A program made the translations under genes and the position numbers. Source: Ignavibacteriales bacterium (GTDB lineage Bacteria; Bacteroidota; Ignavibacteria; T3Sed10-11). From it: a stretch of 5,787 nucleotides of DNA. Below are positions 1-5,787 of the stretch, piece by piece (within the stretch, counting starts at the first letter, position 1; every line of letters starts with the position of its first letter). The stretch spans positions 1 to 5,787 of the forward strand of contig PWJF01000243.1 in assembly GCA_003560935.1 (NCBI GenBank), in the 5' to 3' direction. A model generated the notes under the pieces. It ran no database searches. It was not told the origin of the DNA and saw nothing but the letters and a program-made list of their open reading frames with translations.

Positions 1-1188
1 ACGGTGCCGAGTACCAAAGGACAACTGAAACTCGGCAAAATGCTCGCGGAGGAACTGCGTGCCCTCGGCCTGCGCGACATAGAAATAGACGAATACGGTA
101 TCGTGATGGCAACGCTTCCCTCGAATCTTCCTGAAGACCATCCCGCCAGGGACAGGGTGCCGGTTGTCGGACTGCTCGCGCATATGGATACCTCGCCCGA
201 AGTGAGTGGCGCGAATGTAAAGCCGGTCATCCACCGCAATTATCAGGGAGGCGACATTGTGCTGCCGGGCGACGAATCGCAGGTGATACGCGTCGAAGAA
301 AATCCCGCGCTCGAACTCGCCGTCGGTTATGACATCATCACGTCGGACGGTACCACGCTGCTCGGCGCCGACGATAAAGCGGGCATCGCGGCTATCATGA
401 CCGCACTGCAAACGCTCGTCCGCAATCCCGGTCAGTACCGGCACGGCGATATCCGGGTGTCGTTTACCATCGACGAGGAAATCGGCACGGGCATCGGCTA
501 CTTCGATATCGAACGGTTCGGAGCGGACGCTGCATATACCATCGACGGCAGTACGATGGGCGAGATCAGCAACGAGACCTTTAACGCAAAGACCGCCATC
601 GTGCGGGTAACCGGCCGCGATATACATCCCGGCTATGCAAAAGATATTATGATCAATTCCATTCGTATTGTCTCCGCTTTCATCGACCGGCTGCCGCCGG
701 ACATTTCTCCCGAACGGACGGCGGACCGCGAGGGATATATTCATCCCAATCAATTAAGCGGAACGACGCATACATCGCAGGTGAGAATGCTGCTGCGCGA
801 TTTTGAAGACGAAGGAATGAAAGAAAAGGAAAATATCGTACGCAATATCGTGCAGGAACTGCAGCGGGAATACCCCGATGCATCGATTGAACTTGAGATA
901 CAGGAATCCTACCGAAACATGCGGTACTGGCTTGACGACGATCCGCGTGTAACCGAATACGCAAAAGAAGCTATCAGACGTGCGGGACTCGAACCGCACC
1001 TGAAACCGATCCGCGGCGGAACAGACGGCGCGCGGCTTACCGAACGAGGCTTACCGACACCGAATATCTTCACAGGCGGCGAAAAATTCCACAGCAGACA
1101 GGAGTGGCTCTCCGTCAAAGGACTCGAGAAATCGGTTGAAACCATACTTAATCTTGTTGAAGTTTGGGTTGAGAAAACGATCGAATAG
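1..1188 (+). CDS. pepT: Peptidase T (tripeptide aminopeptidase), 5'-truncated by window edge
   Basis: This is a zinc-dependent M20B-family aminopeptidase that releases the N-terminal residue of tripeptides in the cytosol. The visible part is 395 codons, ending in TAG. Counting from the GTG at position 4, the metal and catalytic motifs are all present: AHMDTSP (His60, Asp62), GADDKAG (Asp123), TIDEE (Glu158/Glu159), YTIDG (Asp181), DIHPGYAK (His208) in the dimerisation/lid region, LKPIRGGTDGA (~333-343) and the late metal ligand His363 in GGEKFHSRQE. The frame is open to base 1. Comparison with E. coli PepT (408 aa, recalled) places the first visible residues (TVPSTKGQ) at about residue 24 of that protein, so the GTG at position 4 is an internal Val and the true start lies upstream. 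No frameshift or missing key residue is seen. The stop codon abuts the 1188-1276 repeat element. Confidence 0.96.
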   Translation, partial: TVPSTKGQLKLGKMLAEELRALGLRDIEIDEYGIVMATLPSNLPEDHPARDRVPVVGLLAHMDTSPEVSGANVKPVIHRNYQGGDIVLPGDESQVIRVEENPALELAVGYDIITSDGTTLLGADDKAGIAAIMTALQTLVRNPGQYRHGDIRVSFTIDEEIGTGIGYFDIERFGADAAYTIDGSTMGEISNETFNAKTAIVRVTGRDIHPGYAKDIMINSIRIVSAFIDRLPPDISPERTADREGYIHPNQLSGTTHTSQVRMLLRDFEDEGMKEKENIVRNIVQELQREYPDASIELEIQESYRNMRYWLDDDPRVTEYAKEAIRRAGLEPHLKPIRGGTDGARLTERGLPTPNIFTGGEKFHSRQEWLSVKGLEKSVETILNLVEVWVEKTIE

Positions 1189-1276
1189 TTTCGTGTTTTT
1201 TGTTTCTTGTTTATACGACTCTCGAACAACTGAAAACTGATAACACGAAACACCAAACAATAAACACAAAACATAC
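1188..1276. repeat. Inverted array of degenerate 7-nt repeats (NNNAAAC units)
   Basis: The left half consists of four consecutive heptamers of form GTTTNNN: GTTTCGT at 1188, GTTTTTT at 1195, GTTTCTT at 1202 and GTTTATA at 1209. The right half carries the same motif on the opposite strand as NNNAAAC units in 7-nt steps from 1231 to 1272, for example ACGAAAC at 1245, ACCAAAC at 1252 and AATAAAC at 1259. One unit is weaker (TGATAAC at 1238). The halves are complementary in register: GTTTCGTGTT (1188-1197) pairs perfectly with AACACGAAAC (1242-1251), 1202-1205 with 1234-1237, and 1209-1211 with 1228-1230. The + strand right half is almost free of G. The left arm starts on the last base of the pepT TAG. 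The function is unknown. It does not look like a simple intrinsic terminator, because no U tract follows the hairpin on either strand. Confidence 0.75.
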
Positions 1277-1287
1277 ATTTATTAACT

Positions 1288-1299
1288 GCGGAGTCAGAT
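1288..1299 (+). promoter_or_regulatory. Ribosome binding site for the secreted-protein gene
   Basis: GCGGAG lies at 1288-1293, followed by a 6-nt spacer (TCAGAT) and the ATG at 1300. This is a good Shine-Dalgarno match and supports 1300 as the start. It is the only clear SD found in front of a gene start in this window. Confidence 0.6.
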
Positions 1300-3198
1300 A
1301 TGATCCCCCGGTTCTTAATGATCATCGCTCTCTGTATCGTATGCTATCCTTCATTCGGACAGGAAGACACAGTCATCAATACGTTTCCGTTCGAGGAAAA
1401 CTTTGAATCGGTACTTACTCCTGCTCTTCCACCCGGATGGGAAACAAGTTATAATCGCACCGGTGACGGTGATTTTACGACTGAAAACTTTCAGGGCAGC
1501 AACCGTCTTTCTACACGAAATGCAACAATAGAGCAATATGTTGCAACGCCGGTATTCGATTTCACCGGGTACAGGCCGGTATCAATCTCCTTCACTGAAC
1601 GCCGGAGCGGCACCTTCGGTGCGGTAATACGGGTACGTGCATTTATCAACAATGCCGACACACTCACGATCGGTGAAACGCAATTAACCGATGCGAACAC
1701 CTTCATCCCGGTGTCCTTCGACCTGCCTTCTCAATTATTAAACGAAATTCATGTTCGTTTCGCATTTCAAATCGTTCCTGACGTAGAAGGAACCGCCGGT
1801 ACGCTTCGAATCGATGATGTTCGTATCGATGCTGCAATCCAATATACTCACGATCTTCGTATGGCCGGTATTCAAATATCTCCGCCGCTTCCGACAACCG
1901 GGGATTCATTACACACCACGATAACGATATTAAATGCCGGACTCGAACCTGCTTCCGGATTTACCGTGGGCTTATTATTGGATAAAGAACAACTGTTGAC
2001 TGAGAAATATATATCCAAAGTCATATCGCCCGATGACTCGGCAACATTCCATTTATCCAGTACTCCATTAATCCAGGGCATCCATTCTTTGCAGGCCTAT
2101 GTGGACTACGATATAAACGAAGGAACGGAGACATCACGAACAATCGACATCCACATCACCGAACCTGTGAGATCATTCCCATGGATCGAGCATTTTGATC
2201 ATCCCGATAACACATTGCCGCTTCAATGGCATACAAGCTTTACCGGCAATACACCCGATGCCTCTTTAACCACAAGCATCGTTCATAAAGGCGAACGAGC
2301 CGTGATTATGTCCAACGCAACAGTGAACCAATTTCTCATCCTCCCTCCGTTCGATACTTCCGACGGGATACTTCGCGACATTACTTTCTTTGAACGCCGC
2401 ACCGGTACGTTTGATGCAACAATGGGTATTGAGATATCGACGAATCGCGGCGAATATTTTCAGGAATACACAACGTTCTCCCACTCAGGTGAAACGGATT
2501 ATATAGAACGAACAATAATGCTGGATGAATCGCTGTCAGGTAACGACATTCTTTACATTCGCTTTCGTCTGGCGGGTGACGGCGCCGGCACAACCGGCAC
2601 AATACGCTTTGATTCCTTCACGGGAAACGCACGGTTAAACCACGATATAGCTATTACCGGGCTGGAACTCGATCCGCCGCTCCCCTTGCCCGGCGATGAT
2701 ATTCAGATTAGTGTTATCGTCCGGAATCAGGGACTCGGACCGGCTCAGGACTTCTCGGTAACTCTGCACCGACTGACAGATGAAGCAAACGGTGAACCCG
2801 AGCTGATCGGTTCGTATACCTATACCGGTCGACTCAACCCGTCGGAAACAGCAGTCATCTCTTTTGCTGTCGAAAACATACCCTCAGGTTTTTCGCTTCT
2901 CCGCGCCGAAGCGGAGTATCCGCCTGATCTTCAACCGGATAATAACATTTTTGAAGAAGAAATATTCATCCGCTATACCCCCAAAACGCTTATCATTAAT
3001 GAAATACTGTATCATACTCGCGACGGTCAGCCAGAATTTGTTGAGATCTACAATCCGGGCGGGCAAGCTGTCGACCTCCTGCACTGGACGATCCGCGACA
3101 GGGAAACACCGGGCGGACAGATCAATCGTTATACCTTGAGCGATACATCCGTTTTTATTGAGCCGGGATTGTTTGCCGTTCTTTCCGCCGATTCTTAA
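1300..3198 (+). CDS. Secreted multi-domain beta-sandwich protein with CARDB-like repeats and lamin-tail domain; ended by a premature in-frame TAA
   Basis: The ATG at 1300 has a good SD and gives 632 residues. Residues 1-21 form a Sec signal peptide: Arg4, a hydrophobic core at 5-16, then a PSFGQ cleavage region. Two ~265-residue repeats follow. Each is a jelly-roll-like domain (about 29-179 and 293-444) plus a CARDB/Ig-like domain (about 181-289 and 446-560). A lamin-tail domain opens at ~563 (LIINEILYH...EFVEIYNPGG...W). It is cut at residue 632, just after the FAVLSADS strand, by TAA at 3196-3198. The same frame continues from 3199 with the rest of this domain and a C-terminal sorting/FlgD-like module, so the intact gene would be 1300-3825 (~841 residues). 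No catalytic motif is seen. A role as a surface or matrix-like structural/adhesion protein is inference. As written, the product lacks the export/anchoring C-terminus. It may be a pseudogene, a sequencing error or a readthrough case. Confidence 0.85.
   Translation: MIPRFLMIIALCIVCYPSFGQEDTVINTFPFEENFESVLTPALPPGWETSYNRTGDGDFTTENFQGSNRLSTRNATIEQYVATPVFDFTGYRPVSISFTERRSGTFGAVIRVRAFINNADTLTIGETQLTDANTFIPVSFDLPSQLLNEIHVRFAFQIVPDVEGTAGTLRIDDVRIDAAIQYTHDLRMAGIQISPPLPTTGDSLHTTITILNAGLEPASGFTVGLLLDKEQLLTEKYISKVISPDDSATFHLSSTPLIQGIHSLQAYVDYDINEGTETSRTIDIHITEPVRSFPWIEHFDHPDNTLPLQWHTSFTGNTPDASLTTSIVHKGERAVIMSNATVNQFLILPPFDTSDGILRDITFFERRTGTFDATMGIEISTNRGEYFQEYTTFSHSGETDYIERTIMLDESLSGNDILYIRFRLAGDGAGTTGTIRFDSFTGNARLNHDIAITGLELDPPLPLPGDDIQISVIVRNQGLGPAQDFSVTLHRLTDEANGEPELIGSYTYTGRLNPSETAVISFAVENIPSGFSLLRAEAEYPPDLQPDNNIFEEEIFIRYTPKTLIINEILYHTRDGQPEFVEIYNPGGQAVDLLHWTIRDRETPGGQINRYTLSDTSVFIEPGLFAVLSADS
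3196..3198 (+). other. In-frame stop codon interrupting the lamin-tail domain gene
   Basis: TAA sits at codon 633 of the frame that starts at 1300. The following codons (IFDWFDLDG..., from 3199) stay in the same frame, with no further stop until 3823-3825, and supply the missing second half of the domain. A single substitution is enough to make TAA from a sense codon such as TCA, TTA, AAA, GAA or CAA. No frameshift is needed to restore the gene. Confidence 0.85.
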
Positions 3199-3825
3199 AT
3201 ATTTGATTGGTTTGATTTAGATGGCACCGAAGCTCACATCATTACCGCCGGAAGAGCAGCTCTCGGTTTATCATCGCTGGGTGATGAAGTGATGCTGCTC
3301 GACCCGTCCGGTTCGGTTGTCGATTCGGTTGCATACGATCCGTCGTGGCATCACCAGGATGTTTTCGAAACACGCGGGAGATCGCTCGAACGTATTTCCC
3401 CGCACCTCGAGTCGCAAAGCGCAGCAAACTGGAGCACGTCCGCTGATCCGCTCGGCGGAACGCCCGGCAGGCACAACAGCATATTTACCGAAACACCCGT
3501 GACCACTGCAAGTATTGAAGTTCATCCGAATCCGTTTTCTCCTAATGCCGGGGGTTTTGAAGACCACACTATCATTTCCTACAACCTGCCGCAGCAAACC
3601 GCAATGGTGCGCCTTCGAATTTTCGATTCTATGGGACGTCACATACGAACGCTACTCAACAATCAACCGTCCGGCCCGGAGGGGCGTGTCATCTGGGACG
3701 GCCGCAACGATCACGGACGTGTCGCACGCCTCGGGATATACGTTATTCTCCTCGAAGCATACGACGGTAACCGCGGGGGAGTTACGCAGTTGAAATCCAC
3801 CGTAGTACTTGCAGATCGTTTATAA
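3199..3825 (+). pseudogene. Detached C-terminal part: second half of the lamin-tail domain plus FlgD-Ig/type IX sorting-like domain
   Basis: In-frame continuation of the 1300 gene beyond the TAA; as numbered from 1300 it covers residues 634-841. Residues 634-727 complete the lamin-tail domain: SLGDEVMLLDPSG and VVDSVAYDP strands, then RSLERISP, NWSTSADPLGGTPGRHNS, which is the standard end of this family. Residues ~738-838 hold PNPFSPN, a VRLRIFDSMGRHIRTL strand pair, VIWDGRNDHG and LGIYVILLEA. These are hallmarks of FlgD-Ig-like C-terminal domains that act as type IX secretion/cell-surface signals in FCB bacteria. The longest independent reading begins at GTG 3289 (ATG at 3292), giving 178 residues. 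There is no clear SD there, and it would start in mid-domain without a signal peptide, so separate translation is unlikely to give a useful protein. It ends in TAA, 43 nt before glnD. Confidence 0.8.
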
Positions 3826-3835
3826 ACAATTGCTC

Positions 3836-3865
3836 TTTGACGCGGGCTTTCGTAAATTATATTTT
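3836..3865 (+). promoter_or_regulatory. Putative glnD promoter (Bacteroidota-like TTTG / TAnnTTT)
   Basis: TTTG at 3836-3839 is followed after 18 nt by TATATTTT at 3858-3865. This is close to the Bacteroidota sigma-factor consensus (TTTG, ~19 nt, TAnnTTTG). A sigma70-style reading also fits: TTGACG at 3837-3842, then 17 nt, then TATTTT at 3860-3865. Transcription would begin at or next to the ATG at 3869, implying a very short or absent leader. Called by eye; AT-rich gaps give such matches by chance fairly often. Confidence 0.4.
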
Positions 3866-3868
3866 AAT

Positions 3869-5787
3869 ATGAAATCTGTCCACATTCACGAGCAATTCAA
3901 AGAATATCAGGCCTCACGGCGTGAGATTCAAATCGCCCATGAGAACAGTGCCGGCGGACTCGATACCGCACGACGTCTGACGCAGGAAACCGACAATCTG
4001 ATCCTGAACATATTCGATCTGCTCGATCCTGCGTTTAAAAAACCGGTTGCGATACTTGCCCTCGGCGGATACGGTCGCTGCGAATTATGTCCGCACTCGG
4101 ACATCGATATGCTCATTTTGTATCCCGATTCCTCATCAAAAAAGGAGGCGCAGCATAGTTCGATGGCATTTCTGCATTTGCTCTTCGATGTAGGATTCAA
4201 TGTGGGGCATGCCTTCAGAAGCTTTGATGAAATGCTTGCGTTACGTAAAACCGATTTCGATTCATGGGCTGCACTGCTGGAGGCACGATTCCTCTACGGC
4301 AATAACGATGTGTATGACGAGTTCGTCGAAAAAATGAACGAAATACAGTGCACGAATAAAGACCTCTCCTTCATACATCACGTGATCGAACAACAAAATA
4401 TCCGTCACCGGAAATACGGCAACTCCGTTAAACTGCTCGAACCTAACGTGAAGCAAAGCGCCGGCGGACTCCGCGATGTGCACACACTCCTGTGGATGTT
4501 CCGTTCACTCAAAGAATATCCGCTGCCGCTGCATAACGATTCGGACTGGCGTTATCAATCACTATCGGAAAATCTTATACGTGAATTCCACGACCTTGAG
4601 AAAATCAATGCTGGGCATCGTAATCGCTTGGTACAAGCGCTTGACTACATTATCAAAGTACGGCATCAGTTGCATTTTCTTACGGGCAATACCCATGATA
4701 ATCTTGATTTCGGATTACAGGAACAGGTAGCATTGAAACTCGGATATCATAACTCCGAACGAAAACGGGCAGTAGAATCATTCATGCAGGAGTACTACAT
4801 CCATAGCCGTGAAATACGAAAGTTTAACGAACTCTTCACGCAAATGTATGCAGATCTCTATCGCCCGCCGCGCAAGGTTCGCGACCATATTCTGCAGGCA
4901 GACGATCTCTATACATATGACGGACAGCAGATCGGCATAGCCGATGAGCTGCCCGCAAAATTCAAACTGACCGGTATCCACCTGATTCGGGCATTCGTTC
5001 ACCAGGCAAAACACGGTGTGCCGTTCGACAATCGTGCCCGCGCGTATATAATAGAGCACGCACCGTTAATCGATCAATCTGTCCAGCAATCACGGGAAGC
5101 GGGAGAACTATTTGCGGCTATTTTAAACGATCCGCATCCTGCCTACGCGCTTCGAAATATGCATGAACTGGGCATACTTGAGCGATTCATTCCCGAATTC
5201 GGTAAGTTAGTAGCATTTTTCCAGCATAATCAATACCACTATTATACAGCCGACGAGCACACGATCATAGCAGCCGAAAAATTACAAACGCTGTCGGATC
5301 ACGATTCTGTACTCGGTGAAGTGTACAGAAGTCTTGAAGATAAAGAGCCGGTGTATCTCGCTGCCCTCTTTCACGACATTGCAAAACCGCGGCGCATTAA
5401 CGATCATGAGATCATCGGCGCCGATATGGCAGAAGAAATTCTGAATAGAATTAAACGGCCGAACCATCTTGACGATGTGCAGTTTCTAATCCGGCATCAT
5501 CTTATGATGGAACAGGTTGCATTCCGCAGAAATATATATGAGCACGAAACAATCGATGAGTTCGCGTCACGGTTCAGCTCACAGGCGCAGCTTGATATGC
5601 TATATCTATTAACCTATGCCGATCTTTCTGCCGTCAATCCCAAAATATGGACTAATTGGAAAAGCCAGTTATTGCAGGATTTGTATTTAAGAACATCCGA
5701 AAATCTTGCGAAACATACCGGCGATCTTCAGCGGCTTGACAGGTACCGTTCCAGCGTCAATCAGATTATACGAAAAATATCCACGCA
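3869..5787 (+). CDS. glnD: Bifunctional PII uridylyltransferase / uridylyl-removing enzyme GlnD, 3'-truncated by window edge
   Basis: This enzyme attaches UMP to, and removes it from, the PII protein in the cytosol in response to glutamine. It is the primary nitrogen sensor ahead of glutamine synthetase control. The frame is open from ATG 3869 to the window end (639 codons). Seen: nucleotidyltransferase motif LGGYGRCELCPHSDID (65-80; metal-binding Asp78 and Asp80), LEPNVKQSAGGLRD (190-203), YHYYTADEHT with His464, HD-domain pair His502-Asp503 in LFHDIAKPR, His513, IRHHLMM (His543/His544), and TYADLSAVNPKIW (Asp585). The UTase and HD domains both appear complete and intact. The two C-terminal ACT domains expected in a family member of ~850-900 aa lie beyond the window. 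The start is supported by fit to the family; the next in-frame ATG falls inside the catalytic motif. No SD precedes it, and the frame is open upstream to 3806, so a slightly earlier TTG (3830) cannot be excluded. No PII or amtB gene is visible. Confidence 0.95.
   Translation, partial: MKSVHIHEQFKEYQASRREIQIAHENSAGGLDTARRLTQETDNLILNIFDLLDPAFKKPVAILALGGYGRCELCPHSDIDMLILYPDSSSKKEAQHSSMAFLHLLFDVGFNVGHAFRSFDEMLALRKTDFDSWAALLEARFLYGNNDVYDEFVEKMNEIQCTNKDLSFIHHVIEQQNIRHRKYGNSVKLLEPNVKQSAGGLRDVHTLLWMFRSLKEYPLPLHNDSDWRYQSLSENLIREFHDLEKINAGHRNRLVQALDYIIKVRHQLHFLTGNTHDNLDFGLQEQVALKLGYHNSERKRAVESFMQEYYIHSREIRKFNELFTQMYADLYRPPRKVRDHILQADDLYTYDGQQIGIADELPAKFKLTGIHLIRAFVHQAKHGVPFDNRARAYIIEHAPLIDQSVQQSREAGELFAAILNDPHPAYALRNMHELGILERFIPEFGKLVAFFQHNQYHYYTADEHTIIAAEKLQTLSDHDSVLGEVYRSLEDKEPVYLAALFHDIAKPRRINDHEIIGADMAEEILNRIKRPNHLDDVQFLIRHHLMMEQVAFRRNIYEHETIDEFASRFSSQAQLDMLYLLTYADLSAVNPKIWTNWKSQLLQDLYLRTSENLAKHTGDLQRLDRYRSSVNQIIRKIST

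Noticed and set aside
1182..1201. Possible intrinsic terminator after pepT (CGAA-TAGT-TTCG, then a T run)
   Set aside because: The stem is only 4 bp and AT-rich, the T run does not directly follow it, and the T-rich bases are better explained as heptamer units of the 1188-1276 element.
909..1325. Minus-strand open frame of 138 codons across the pepT end and the intergenic repeat
   Set aside because: It is antisense to conserved pepT sequence, its middle is the translated low-complexity repeat, and it shows no recognisable domain or RBS.
2864..3139. Alternative + strand frame (91 codons) inside the secreted-protein gene
   Set aside because: It overlaps the CARDB/lamin-tail coding frame, which has clear family motifs. 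The alternative frame has basic, low-information composition and no motif.
1300..3825. Selenocysteine or alternative genetic code to explain the internal stop
   Set aside because: The codon is TAA, not TGA, and TAA is also used as the normal terminator of this gene at 3823-3825; no recoding hairpin was evident just downstream.
3828..3897. 8-bp perfect inverted repeat AATTGCTC (3828-3835) / GAGCAATT (3890-3897) flanking the glnD promoter-like region and start codon
   Set aside because: The loop is 54 nt, the match does not extend in either direction, and one arm is inside coding sequence. An 8-bp match over this span is only mildly unlikely by chance.
3928..4200. Minus-strand open frames opposite glnD (also 4262-4483, 4778-5059, 5282-5467)
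   Set aside because: All lie antisense to well-conserved GlnD motifs and have no recognisable domain, so they are frame shadows.

Overview
The window reads as bacterial chromosome from the Bacteroidota/Chlorobiota-type (FCB) group. The main evidence is the middle gene: a secreted, multi-domain beta-sandwich protein with a lamin-tail domain and a C-terminal PNPF...WDG...GxY module of the FlgD-Ig / type IX secretion sorting kind. That architecture is typical of deep-branching FCB lineages such as Ignavibacteria or Rhodothermia. The exact phylum cannot be fixed from this sequence. Coding density is high, and all three loci lie on the + strand.

Layout: (1) 1-1188 is peptidase T, a cytosolic tripeptidase, with its first ~24 residues cut off by the window edge. 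(2) 1188-1276 is an intergenic element built from degenerate 7-nt units that face each other as an imperfect, phase-locked hairpin. (3) 1300-3825 is one large secreted-protein gene interrupted by an in-frame TAA at 3196-3198. The reading frame resumes directly after this stop and completes the lamin-tail domain and the sorting/FlgD-like C-terminus. (4) 3826-3868 is a short gap with a promoter-like sequence. (5) 3869 to the window end is the N-terminal ~640 codons of GlnD, the PII uridylyltransferase/uridylyl-removing enzyme. It has an intact nucleotidyltransferase motif and HD domain; its C-terminal ACT domains lie outside the window.

The three genes do not form an obvious pathway: peptide degradation, a surface/secreted protein and nitrogen signalling. 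They are probably neighbours rather than a functional system, and glnD appears to have its own promoter. I see no mobile element, CRISPR array, tRNA or rRNA. The two items most worth attention are the heptamer-based inverted repeat after pepT and the premature stop that would strip the secreted protein of its export/anchoring domain.
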